Origin: Tetmemena sp. SeJ-2015
Lineage: Eukaryota > Ciliophora > Spirotrichea > Sporadotrichida > Oxytrichidae
Length of the DNA: 12,024 bases
Reading direction: 5' to 3'
NCBI GenBank assembly: GCA_027382625.1
Contig: JAJKFJ010012780.1
Coordinates: 1 to 12,024, forward strand
Shown here: in pieces, positions 1 to 8,720 of the stretch
How the letters are laid out: each line of letters starts with the position of its first letter
Position numbering within the stretch: the first letter of the stretch is position 1
Made by a program: the position numbers and the translations under genes
The notes under the pieces: generated by a model
The model's database searches: none
Told to the model about the DNA's origin: nothing
Seen by the model: only the letters and a program-made list of their open reading frames with translations

Positions 1-1372
1 TTACCCAGAGAGTCGGATTTTCAGCTAGCGATGGTCTAAACTATCCAGCGATTTCAAAGAGACTTTTTGACCCTTGCTGATTACACTTGAATTTAATTTT
101 GACTTCACCCCTGATTCTTACAATAATATATTTATTTGTTGACTCTCTAATAACTGGATTCTGTATTGGAGAGCCTTTGCCTCTTTTCTTCTGGTTTGTA
201 TTCCCCTGTCAATAGGAGTCATTGCCTCTTGGTGTTAATGATTAACTTGCCTCTTGTTGAGGATTTCATTTCTTTAGTGAGAAAAGCTGATCATGTTATT
301 GACTAACTTGATCCAATTAATCTTCTACCCTGGAATTTCATCTTCAAATATCATTCTGGGCATCCCTTCAAAATTGACTCCATTGCTCTTTACATTTGAC
401 ACAATAATTATCAAGAATAATTGCGAATTATTCATTTGAATTATTGTTTGAATATCGTCTACATTAAGTTTAGCAACATTGCTGCCAGTAATGAACTAAG
501 TTTGCTTTTGAGTGATGAGTCTTCTGAGAGTGTTGGTTCTCTTTAAGTGGGACTAAGAGTCATACTTTTGCTGAGTAGCTTAGTTAGTGTTGTTAGTTGA
601 GTAGTGAGTCACTTTGTAAATGAATTTCTTAGACTTGGAATGTGAGGAATCAGATACAAGTTGACTCTAAACCGAAGATTAACCACCTGCTACTGAGGAG
701 TACTGCCTGTGGGACATACTACCAACATTATAGCTTTAAAATATAATAAGGCTGCTCTCTCCTTTTTACTTAGGATTTAGTTAGTTGCTCTTGCTAATGG
801 TTTAAATAGTAAGAGATGGCTTGCTAACAGATTTAGAAAATTAAATAAGAAATATTTCTTGATAATAAAGGATGGCTACTATTCCTGAGAATTTAAGTAG
901 AAGTCTTTGAATACTAGCTTTTTTCACTTATCTTTAATCGTCTAATTTAAATATTTTTTATTAAAGTAAACCATTAAAAAGAATGGCTGCTGCAGATCCT
1001 CTCCTACTCTATCTGCATAAAAAACGCAGGTTGATTAAGTTAGCTCGGGAACTTGACTCAACCAGTTTAACGTCTTCAGCACTCTCTCAGACCCTTTGTC
1101 GATTTGTCGTCTTAAGCGCAAGGCTCGACTCTATCACATACCTATTTGAAGATCTCTCAGCCTTGACGAGGGTGATAGCTAAAGACGGTCGAGAGAGTTC
1201 AGGGCTGAGTTCCCCCAGCTGCGAAATGAGGGCCTCTATGGCTAGCGGAGGGCTGATTGACTTATAGGTGTCGTGGTAGTCAAACTGATTAGCTGAAGTT
1301 TCAGTATTATTAGCTTGAGCAAACTGCGTTTTTTCTAAGATTGAGAAGGAGAAACTTTGCAATCACCATCAT
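1..1372 (-). CDS. Gene A: ciliate-code protein with possible diverged histidine-kinase-like segment (3' partial)
   Basis: The name is not recognised. On the minus strand the frame over 1..1086 has no TGA in 362 codons; I count about 16 in-frame TAA/TAG codons between 900 and 1, all readable as Gln. The proposed start is ATG at 1372 (MMVIAKFLLLNLRKNA). Intron 1285..1324 and intron 1111..1141 (GTATGT..TTAAG) then bring the reading to RQIDKGSERVLKTLNWLSQ and FYADRVGEDLQQPFF. Around 925..985 the frame is again ambiguous and an AT-rich intron is likely. From about 860 downward one frame runs off the left edge: a Ser/Gln-rich stretch, then around 270..380 a segment reading FEGMPRMIFEDE followed by INWIKLVNNMISF, then TPIDRGIQ and a basic, possibly coiled tail. 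The middle segment resembles gene C and, loosely, a histidine-kinase N-box and G1 box. No conserved phospho-acceptor His block is evident. The coding call is firm; the function is a guess. Confidence 0.8.
925..985 (-). other. Unresolved AT-rich interruption in gene A
   Basis: The frame that reads well to about 975 meets TGA at 924..926, and the next good frame begins by about 860. Candidate introns are GTTTAC at 971 to GCTAG at 914 (58 nt), or GTGAAA at 927 to CAAAG at 905 (23 nt). Only the second leads directly into the downstream frame. I could not choose between them. Confidence 0.35.
1111..1141 (-). other. Proposed intron 2 of gene A (31 nt)
   Basis: The 5' site is GTATGT and the 3' end is CTTAAG. 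Removal joins AERSSNR to RQIDKGSERVLK in phase and avoids the in-frame TGA at 1087..1089. The downstream frame uses ordinary codons, whereas the read-through frame is rich in CGN, TCG and GCG codons that are rare elsewhere in the window. Confidence 0.7.
1285..1324 (-). other. Proposed intron 1 of gene A (40 nt)
   Basis: It begins GTTTGC and ends CTAATCAG, with CTAAT near the 3' end as a possible branch site. Removing it takes the ATG frame (16 codons) into the frame FDYHDTYKSISPPLAIEAL. Without removal the ATG frame meets TGA shortly downstream. An alternative is that translation starts in another exon further upstream. Confidence 0.5.
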
Positions 1373-2952
1373 TTATTTTAATGATTAACGTAAGTAAAGA
1401 TATTTAAATTAGATAAAGAACTATAAGAGGCATTAAAATATTGTATTTAAAAATATACTCTTGCACTTAAATTTTCAGGTATATTTAATATTGGAGACCA
1501 CGCCAGATAAATTTTTAGAAGATCCCTTTCTAATTATGTCTGATTATGGTTAGACATTTTTCTATTGAGGCATTTACAACATTTGGCTTATAAGTTTTAG
1601 AATATTGTTTTGAATTATTTAAATTTCTTTTTAGAAGAATAAATACTTTAAATATCAGCTTATAGATATGTAATTGTAAATAACAAAAGTCAAATATAAT
1701 TAAAGAACTAAGGTAATTATAATCATATGTTTCTAGTTGAATGCGTGGGAGAATATAGAGATTATATTTCGACCTACTGAATAATCTTCATCTTTTATTT
1801 GCTGATTCTAGGTTGTTTTCTGAATAACGATTTCAAGTCCAAAAGCTTGCGTTTAGAATTGCGCAACTCATTTAAAGAATCTCTTTTTATAAAATAAATA
1901 AGTCTTGGGCTATTTTAGATAGATGAAAAATTATTAAGCAGCCTAATTTATGGTTGGTAGGAAAGAGTGTTTGGAGAATTGGATTAGTTTTAAGAAGCGA
2001 GGTTAAAAATATATTAATTAATCATTAGGAGAAACCTAAATAAAAAGAGAAGGGAAATAAATAAGTGCATATTATAGAGGATTATTCAAGATAAATCATA
2101 ACTTTTTTTTCCCAATACCATTTAAATATCAAAATTAGTATTTAAAAAGTTTATTAAAACCATTTATCGCATTACACGAAGCTAAGGGTAGGATTATTCA
2201 CAAATTGTATATTATTTCTTCTCGCTTTTTAACTTCTTGAATAAATAAGCTTTAAAACATTTTATTTGCCTAAAAAATTAAAATTAAAAAAAATACCAGA
2301 TAGACTTCACAAATAAACATCAAATACGAATAAGAGATAATTTATATTTATCACAATTAAGATTTACTAAACATTACTTATAAGAATTACTTATTAATAA
2401 TAATTATCATTTATTATTTTATAAAAAAGTTGCTAGTATTTGTTGATAGCATTATTTGAGGCTTTGCTTGATGAATGAATTAATGCGGCATCTCAATTTA
2501 TTAAATTTGTGAATTAGGATGAATATTGATATTCTTAAGTGATTTATAATTGATCCTAAGGTTTAAATCTGCTTCAAATTTTAGATTAGAGTTTAATTTG
2601 CTTTATTATTTGACTTTAGTTTAAGGTTTGTTGTAACTATATTGCTAAAACTAATTTAATATTTTAAAAGGAATAGTGTTAGTTTGATTTCTTTACCTTT
2701 GTTATGCTCTTTTTATAAAATAAATATTTTTCACTCTTAATTAAGGAACTGATGAAACAGTTATATTAATTTAATAACAGCAATAAATTAAACTATTTTA
2801 TCCAGAGAATGAAGTCTTTGGCCTTCTTGAAGAGTAAAGAATTCCAGTCAACATAATTTTATACTTAATACTAACCCTATTCATTTTAACAAACAAAATC
2901 AAAAATAAAGCTAACGCATTAATTTAAAATCTTTCTGATAAAGTAAATAAAA
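1373..2952. other. AT-rich spacer between divergent genes A and B
   Basis: This stretch of about 1.6 kb has poly-A/T runs, TAAT/ATTA tracts and frequent TGA in all frames. I see no convincing exon, RNA gene or repeat. Because genes A and B point away from it, it should hold both promoters, but no specific motif can be assigned. Confidence 0.55.
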
Positions 2953-3074
2953 ATGGTTGTAACTTTATATAGTAAAGATTAAGGAGACTTTATAAACAGA
3001 AGAATAAGCAACATAATCGCGAAAAGACTTTCCAATATATTTTTTCATCTTTGATATTCTACTTGGACCTTGCA

Positions 3075-3618
3075 ATGACCATTAAGATCTCCAAATACCC
3101 CAGCTACTTTTTGAAATCTGAGGGTAACCACCTAAATATCGCTCAAGGTAAAGCATAGGTAGTCAACTCAATCGAGAAGGAAGCTTTGAGAAGAGATGGA
3201 GGCTCTACATTCACCTGTCGGCGACTCGTAGCATCCTGAGTTGGTTAAGGCTGTTATAAAGCACTTCAAAAGATTTCAGAGTAACCGAAAACAAGAACTA
3301 ACGAAATGGAAAATTATAGATGGAAGATACAAATAGAGCCATGTAGGTATACTATATCATAACAAATATTAATTTGAGATTGCATTCTCTCTATCAATTC
3401 TCTCTCAATCCTTTCTCATAGAAAAAATACTTTAAATGTTTTTTTGTTTCTACAATTTTTATGAAAAGTCTTTGCTGATAATTATTAGTGTTTAAATCTA
3501 AGGTTAAGAACTACTACATCACTTTTTTGGGTAAGCTGAAGGAGATCCATCCTCCTTTACAAAATTCCCTTGCTTATATAAGCATATCTTAATAACTATC
3601 CGCCTAGTGCTATGTTGA
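3075..3618 (+). CDS. Gene B: unrecognised ciliate-code gene, plus strand
   Basis: A frame from ATG 3075 reads MTIKISKYPSYFLKSEGN and stays open upstream toward 2975, so the true start may be further left, for example ATG 2953 joined through a small intron. It ends in TGA at 3237 unless the proposed intron 3148..3190 is removed. After removal the reading continues EEMEALHSPVGDSQHPELVK, then HFKRFQSNRKQELTKWKIID, and that frame stays open to TGA 3616..3618. The last 90 codons are AT-rich and hydrophobic, so the real 3' end could lie near 3330, perhaps with another intron. Between about 3120 and 3240 all three plus frames look protein-like, which lowers confidence in the exact splice. No domain is recognised. 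Confidence 0.55.
3148..3190 (+). other. Proposed intron in gene B (43 nt)
   Basis: It starts GTAAAG and ends TTTGAG. Removal moves the frame by one base and bypasses the TGA at 3237. It is less AT-rich than most introns here, and another pair, GTAACC at 3124 to CATAG at 3158, is possible but leads to a frame with rarer codons. Confidence 0.4.
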
Positions 3619-4366
3619 TATAGAGTATAGTTCTTTTAAAGGCAAGTTAATGCTCTTTATATCAAATATCTTTTGCTATAGTAGAAAGTTCATTATAACG
3701 ACTTCTTAAGACTTTATCTATTTTAAAATTAAATAAGGGAAATTCATAATCGTTTAATAATAATTATAAACTAATAATTTTGAAACATTTCTTTTGGTTT
3801 CATGTTTTCTGGTGATTATAGATTTCTACCAAAATATTGCTTCTTTCCTTTCTTAAGCTTCAAAATAATTAAAATAAATTTATTAAAGTTAATAAATCAT
3901 TAAAAAATATGAATGAAGTTTAGTTGTATATAGAGTTTTCAATCTCATAATTCTTAATAAGTCATTTAATTTAATTTGAGCAATTCATAATTTCAATATC
4001 TTTGTTAAAATCCTTTTGCAATAAGTTGTGTTTATATATCTTTTTGTTTTAATGAAATATATTTTTAATGTTTCGATGAAAATGAAATTTGGAATTTGTT
4101 GATAAAATTTATTTGGATATTATCTTAATTAAATATATGAAAGGTTTATTTTTTATATTAACTGAATCATGAATATCTCTATAGAAAAAAGCAAATTGTT
4201 TGCCAGGTTTAGGAATCCTCTTTTATTTTATTTTTATAATTTTTACTTCACAGGTTGTAATTACTGATATATTTGTGCTGCAAACTATTTTAAACTATAT
4301 GAAAATAAAAATTTTATTATAAAAAGGATTTTAAATTATTTTCTCCAGAAACTAATGGATGAATAA
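3619..4366. other. AT-rich spacer between convergent genes B and C
   Basis: I see no exon with support. The stretch is dominated by T and A runs. As the 3' ends of genes B and C face each other here, it should hold their cleavage/polyadenylation signals, but AATAAA-like strings are too common in this composition to assign. Confidence 0.5.
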
Positions 4367-6841
4367 TCATAGTGGTAAGTACTTAATTTACCGATATAAG
4401 CTAAATTTTATAATGTAATTTTCTTAAATGTATGAATTTCTGATTTATAATATTACTGATTTGAAAGTATTTTAACTAATGAATAAATATAATAAGATAT
4501 AATAAGATAAATTGAATACGTTATATACTTTCTTAAGTGACCTATTACTGTTGTGTTATTGTTTATATCCAGAGATTTATTAAGTTTAAATATCTAGTGA
4601 GAGTCTGTTCACTCTTGATCTGCTAGTATTAAGACTACCTAGTTATGTTAAAGGGAGAGGCGAAGGATTAACAGAGATAGGGGACCTGAGAGTTCTAGCT
4701 TCATTTAAGCTTGCCCTAAAATTGAGTGACTGCTGCTAAATAACATCTAGATTAAGCAACTTTGCAGGCTTTAATTTGTACAGTTCATAGTGTTTGAGCT
4801 GCAATAACCTCTCTTGTTGAAGTTTATGCTTTTACTCTTGAAGAAGTTTCTCTCTGACTTTATAAAGCTCTTCTGTTTCTATGCTGAAGTTGCTGCTTCT
4901 TATGCTGTTTGACTGACTGATTTCAGTTTGCTCTTTCTCACTAGATTACTCATCAAAAAATGCAAAAATCAAAGCTTTGCCGCTTTGAAAGTCTCTTGGT
5001 TGGCTAATTTCTGAGGGCTTTAGAGTTGATAGAAATCTCTTTCTGATAGATGCTAGCAGGTGGATTGCTTATCTGGTCTTTATTTTTTGAACTTCCTTGC
5101 TGGCTTAATTGCTGCTGGGAGAAAGTGTCTGCATTTCGTTTTTGCATTCTGGTATTCTTCTCAATCCTCAAGTACTCTTCTTTCAACTTCCTTCTCATGG
5201 GAGAGTCTATCAATGGACTATCATTTTTATGGACTACTGATTTTCGCCTAAGAAATATCAAACTAAGTATAAATAACTTACGGAGATAGTATCGGTTTCA
5301 TTTTCAATGAAGCAGAAAGCCTATGCAAGTAATTACAAATGCAGGATCTTACTTATTGGGCTGTAATGAACTTTAATTTATAGATACTTTCAATAGCTAG
5401 GGAGGCCTTTGGATTATTCTAATCGAAATTTAGTCTCCTCTAAAATCTCTTTAATCTTCAAATTAAATTACTTGTGCTGCTTGGTTGACTTTCCACAAAA
5501 CTGAGAGCAGAAACAAGAATGGCGCCTGACTTTTAAATCTGTCGAATTTATCAAATGCCAAGTTCTAAAATCCTCCTGTTCTAGAACTACTGAAGATTCA
5601 GATTTAGTTTCTTTAACTTGCTCTTATAAAAATATACTCTCGTTTTTTAAGGATGATTTTAGGTCTCTGAGACAGAGATTTTGCTAGTTTAGCAGTACTT
5701 TCATATTTCATATTGATAACTGGAGTAGTCTATGTCGAAGATTTGAGAGATGAGTTTGCTCCTCCTCTGCTTGGGACTCGATTCTGGCTTCCTCCTGCTA
5801 ATATAGCATTGCTATTGATGCTGTTTCTATTAGAAGCCAATCTCTGAAAAAGAGAAGCATCAGAAATAGTTTTAGCAGGAGGCTAGCCTTTTAAATCACT
5901 TTCAACTTCGAAAATACCTGTCTTAAATCTTTTCTTCAAGGAATTAAATTCCTAATTATTCTATATTCATTTATAGGTTATTTGCTTTTATTATTTTTTA
6001 CAAGTGTATAAGTTTGACAATTTAATTATTTTTTTTAATTAAGCTATTAATTAAGGATAAATCAAATTTATATACAAATTTAAGGCTTAGGAGATATAGC
6101 TTGGATACTATTTTTAATCTAAAGCAGCTTATTGCAATTATTGTGGTCTAGTGAGATTGATTCTTTCCTTTGCCTTTTGTTGAAGATAGTTATAAGGAAT
6201 ATCAGGGGCGTAAAAGTTGACCATATCATTCATAAGTTTAGTCCAGGTTATTTTCTTGGTTTCATCGAAATTCATCATAGGCATGCCTACAAATATGGGG
6301 CCTAATAGCAAAGTTATAATTCTATTATTACCAGTAGCATATAGAGAGGACAAATGCTTGTCAAGAGTTACATTTTTAGCGTTATATTTGTCAACTTCCA
6401 AAGTCTATAAGATAAATAATGATGATGAAGAGTGAGTATGTGTGAATTACCTTGATGAGTTAGTTGTCTTTCTTATGGATGTCGGCAATTTGCTAAGTGA
6501 AAATCCCATCAGGATGAAAAGTGTTTCTAGAATTAATGTCTCGTTAATCTAATGATGCTCTATTATCATTGACTGAGGCTTTGCTGAAAAAGAAGTTTCC
6601 AAATCGCTTCGAAGCGGTCTAGCCAGAATTAGAATTTGGAAATGGAGTTATTTGCGAGCTTTAGAGTAATTAGTTTCTCAATCCAAACTTGGTTTGAGGA
6701 TTTATCCCAGAGGGAGGTCTCTCTAAATTAATATTATAAATGAGTGGGAGTGTCTTAAATAAAGATCCCCACTTGCTTAAAGCTCAATTTCTTTCCTGAT
6801 TCCTCCGAGAGTAGTCTTCTTGAGCTTGAAGTGTGTCTCAT
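4367..6841 (-). CDS. Gene C: large multi-intron ciliate-code protein, Ser/Gln-rich with C-terminal coiled coil
   Basis: This is the best gene in the window, though not recognised by name. The start is ATG at 6841 in an A-rich context, reading MRHTSSSRRLLSEESGKK. After splicing the exons read, in order: RPPSGINPQTKFGLRNQL; NTFHPDGIFTQQIADIHKKD; an exon at 6404 with LDKHLSSLYATGNNRI, FVGMPMMNFDETKKITWTKL and NDMVNFY; SLFQRLASNRNSINS; RTWHLINSTDL and a Cys cluster HSCFCSQFC; RKSVVHKNDSPLIDSPMRRK; FQSGKALIFAFFDEQ; and a Lys/Glu/Gln-rich heptad-like stretch, IETEELYKVREKLLQEQKHK, typical of a coiled coil. The last exon is open with TAA/TAG as Gln for 196 codons (4954..4370) to TGA 4367..4369; its AT-rich final part may be a non-coding tail. 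The exon with GMP..W..KL matches gene A. Splicing explains every frame change, so it need not be a pseudogene. Confidence 0.85.
4489..4508. repeat. Two tandem copies of a 10-bp unit
   Basis: The unit ATAATAAGAT occurs twice head to tail in the AT-rich final part of gene C's last frame. It is probably simple low-complexity DNA. Confidence 0.6.
5053..5092 (-). other. Proposed intron 8 of gene C (40 nt)
   Basis: It begins GTTCAA and ends CTGCTAG, moving the reading into the frame that carries FQSGKALIFAFFDEQ and the coiled-coil exon. A 25 nt version ending AGATAAG gives the same phase. No GT occurs between here and the next TGA of the upstream frame, so the frame change must lie in this region. 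Confidence 0.55.
5248..5281 (-). other. Intron 7 of gene C (34 nt)
   Basis: It begins with a consensus GTAAGT and ends TTTCTTAG after a T-rich stretch. Splicing leads straight into RKSVVHKNDSPLIDSP. Confidence 0.75.
5321..5352 (-). other. Intron 6 of gene C (32 nt)
   Basis: It begins GTAAGA and ends TTGCATAG. Together with introns 5 and 7 it forms a phase-consistent chain. Confidence 0.7.
5440..5471 (-). other. Intron 5 of gene C (32 nt)
   Basis: It begins GTAATT and ends ATTTTAG. This acceptor keeps exons 6, 7 and 8 in one open frame through the next two introns. An acceptor two bases later (TTTTAGAG) gives an equally natural exon 6 but conflicts in phase downstream. Confidence 0.6.
5684..5720 (-). 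other. Intron 4 of gene C (37 nt)
   Basis: It runs from GTTATC to CTAAACTAG, with a branch-like CTAAAC close to the acceptor. Removal joins STQTTP to QNLCLRDLKSSLKNE. Unspliced, the upstream frame reaches TGA within about 50 codons. Confidence 0.65.
5929..6075 (-). other. Proposed intron 3 of gene C (about 147 nt)
   Basis: The stretch is very AT-rich, with 5' site GTATAT after the Gln-rich exon end SYISQALN. The chosen acceptor GAAAAG joins in phase to FKTGIFEVESDLKG. Acceptors at ATATAG and AATTAG further upstream are also attractive but give the wrong phase with this donor, so the limits are provisional. Confidence 0.5.
6405..6450 (-). other. Intron 2 of gene C (46 nt)
   Basis: Canonical AAG|GTAATT start and a pyrimidine-rich end CTTATAG. 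It joins HKKDNQLIK to TLEVDKYNAK in phase 0, and the exons on both sides read well. This is one of the clearest introns in the window. Confidence 0.8.
6605..6616. repeat. Perfect 12-bp palindrome
   Basis: CGCTTCGAAGCG is fully self-complementary and unusually GC-rich for this region. It lies inside gene C exon 2, encoding part of TASKRFGN, so coding constraint may be its only reason. Confidence 0.6.
6754..6772 (-). other. Proposed intron 1 of gene C (19 nt, or 52 nt to 6721)
   Basis: The 5' site GTGGGG follows codon 23. Ending at TTTAAG gives 19 nt; ending at TTTAGAG at 6721 gives 52 nt. Both restore the same frame, so length cannot be decided here. The 52 nt form fits the size of the other introns better. 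Confidence 0.55.
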
Positions 6842-7621
6842 TTTAAATAATATAATCTATATATTAATAAATATAAATATAAATTATTAATTTATTATCA
6901 AGGCTAGATAATGAAATTTTTATGAGAAATACATTTTTATAATCTCTAAATTTATCATTAATCTGGCATGAAGTATACATTTTTAAGATGGATTACAAAT
7001 TCAATTTGAATCAAATAATAAAGAATAAAATATCTTCCATAAATAAAGGTATGATAAACATTATTTACAATCTAATGATTAATTAAGAATTTAAATATAC
7101 TCCTGTATAATTCTTATGTTAACTTTAAAATTTATTCCCTCAAAAAGTTTAAACTTATTTTAACTTTTTAAAATTATCTTTTTTTCTTCCCTTAAATCTT
7201 TTTATCATTTGAGTTTGTTTAAATTTCCTAGATATAAGAAAAGTTAATTTGTATTAAGTAGATAATTTAACTTTAAAATTAAAAGGCTTACATATAATCG
7301 ATCTGATTAGCTTGTAATTTCAATTAAACAAAAGTTTAAGAAATTATAATTGGTTTAATTTCTATTTTAGAGTTTTATATATATAATCGAAATTTATTAA
7401 AATTACTTATAAAAATGAAATTATTAACATTAAAAATATTAAATTAGATAAATATTAATATGAGATAAAATTATTCAAGATATATAATTTCATTCTTTAA
7501 ACATAAAATTATAGTTAAAATGATATTAATTTTATTAATAATTAATAAAAATGATTTTCGGTTTTTGTAGATCGTTAGAATTTTGTGAGAAATAGTTGCT
7601 GTCATTTTCCTTTAAAGAAGG
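6842..7621. promoter_or_regulatory. AT-rich divergent promoter region of genes C and D
   Basis: About 780 bp separate the proposed ATG codons of two genes transcribed away from each other. The stretch is extremely AT-rich with no supported exon. Both promoters are inferred to lie here from gene orientation alone; I can assign no specific motif. Confidence 0.45.
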
Positions 7622-8084
7622 ATGATTATTTTTAGTGCTCATAGAATATTTATTAAGGAATCTAAGAAACCCATACGGATTTAACCTAAGCAACTTCAAT
7701 ATTTAATCCTAAGTAAAGTAGACTTATCGTGTAACATCCTGTCAACAACCTCTCTGAGCTAGGAGGATTCACCTTCTGCATATTTATTTATAAAAAATCA
7801 GAGTATCGCTTTTGAAAACGAAGTTCCAGATAATCAAAATGGTATATTTAGTTACCACAGGAACTCTGTAGATCACCTTGATAATGCAAAGTTGAGTGAT
7901 TGTCATTATATTAGAATTTCTTCTGCTGATGCAGGCCAGAAGGGTCGGCTGGAGAACTTTCACATTATGTATCAATCAAACGAGAAATATCTTCTCCAGA
8001 CCACCATAATCAAAACCTGACGTTAAGTAAACAATTTCCAAAAGATGGACTATTATCATTTAATATCTCTAGGGTGATAAATGA
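7622..8084 (+). CDS. Gene D: unrecognised ciliate-code gene, plus strand
   Basis: From ATG 7622 the frame reads MIIFSAHRIFIKESKKPIRI, then CNILSTTSLSQEDSPSAYL, ENEVPDNQNGIFSYHRNS and RISSADAGQKGRLENFHI. TAA and TAG are used as Gln. Unspliced it ends at TGA 8018..8020, giving 132 residues. Removing a 31 nt intron at 7969..7999 (GTATCA..CTCCAG) instead continues as PPQSKPDVKQTISKRW to TGA 8082..8084. A third frame from 8023 to about 8170 also reads like protein (LLSFNISRVINETSK), so another exon may follow through an intron near 8073..8091. No domain, signal peptide or membrane segment is evident. The first 115 codons are well supported; the 3' end is open. Confidence 0.65.
7969..7999 (+). other. 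Possible intron in gene D (31 nt)
   Basis: It begins GTATCA and ends TTCTCCAG. It is not needed to avoid an early stop, but the length matches other introns here and the downstream reading is natural. Retention would simply end the protein at 8018. Confidence 0.4.
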
Positions 8085-8179
8085 AACTAGCAAGTGCATT
8101 AACTAAAGTACTGTGGACCTTTCTACCCATAGCTAAAACGATTTAGATGTCACTGGTCGTCACTTTAACTTTATAATTT

Positions 8180-8600
8180 ATTAGATCTCATAGAATATTA
8201 ATTATAAAGTGTGAATTATTATGTTTATAAAATAAATGAAATTAATATTTGAAAAGAGGATGCCAATTAAATAAAATATAAATTATCAAGTTTCAAGCTG
8301 CTGAATTACTGTAGGCCTTACTCATAAATTCTAAGATAATTTAATACCTTTTATTTCATTTAAAATTCAATAATAATTATTTTTCTTCTTAGTCATAATT
8401 AATCTACAGAGTGTTATTTATTTAACTTTATAAATAATTAATCTTAAGAGGCATAATATTTAACTAATTTTTAATATAGAATAAAGTCTTGTCTTATTCG
8501 AGTCTATGAATTATATTTACATGGAACTATTTAATTAAGTTTCTAGTGATTATAAATAGGGTAGTTAATTTAAATCTATGTATAATAAAATAATAGGAGG
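8180..8600. other. AT-rich stretch, no gene seen
   Basis: Composition falls back to the spacer level with TGA in all frames. I see nothing beyond A/T tracts. Confidence 0.5.
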
Positions 8601-8720
8601 TCAGTAGTCCTTAATTTATTGTGCTAAGTTTGAAAGCAGGTTGGATGAAGCTCTGGATTGTATCGACTTTTAAGATTTGATCTAGCTTCCTTATTTGAAG
8701 TCACTACTACCGGGTAAAGA
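8601..8720 (-). CDS. Small minus-strand exon or ORF fragment, Ser/Gln-rich
   Basis: A short GC-richer island in AT-rich DNA. On the minus strand it reads SDFKQGSQIKSQKSIQS, then ASSNLLSNLAQQIKDY, and ends in TGA at 8601..8603, with TAA/TAG as Gln. There is no ATG at the upstream edge; an acceptor-like TAGTAG lies at 8703..8710, so it may be the last exon of a gene whose earlier part I cannot find in the AT-rich DNA to the right. The plus strand reads less naturally. It could also be a decayed fragment. Confidence 0.4.

Noticed and set aside
983..1267. Plus-strand ATG frame of 94 codons (MAAADPLLLYLHKKRR...)
   Set aside because: It is antisense to exons 2 and 3 of gene A and is rich in CGC, CGG and AGG Arg codons that are rare elsewhere here; the minus-strand spliced reading extends much further.
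1373..2952. tRNA, rRNA, CRISPR or mobile element in the large spacers
   Set aside because: I found no cloverleaf-like segments, no spaced direct repeats, no terminal inverted repeats and no transposase-like reading.
5050..5289. Plus-strand frames in this interval
   Set aside because: Antisense shadows of gene C exons and introns, rich in Cys, Trp and Phe as expected of the complement of a Lys/Gln/Glu-rich coding strand.
4900..5700. Programmed +1 ribosomal frameshifting, as in Euplotes
   Set aside because: Several frame changes in gene C are by one base, but there is no shared slippery codon followed by a stop, TAA/TAG are sense here, and GT..AG introns explain almost all of them.
6217..6435. 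Plus-strand frame of 72 codons
   Set aside because: Antisense to the strongest exon of gene C, including the GMP..W..KL segment shared with gene A.
4367..6841. Gene C as a decayed pseudogene
   Set aside because: All interruptions coincide with plausible small introns and the exons keep sensible codon use and residue composition.
7784..7975. Minus-strand frame of 63 codons
   Set aside because: Antisense to gene D, whose plus-strand frame is longer and continues on both sides.
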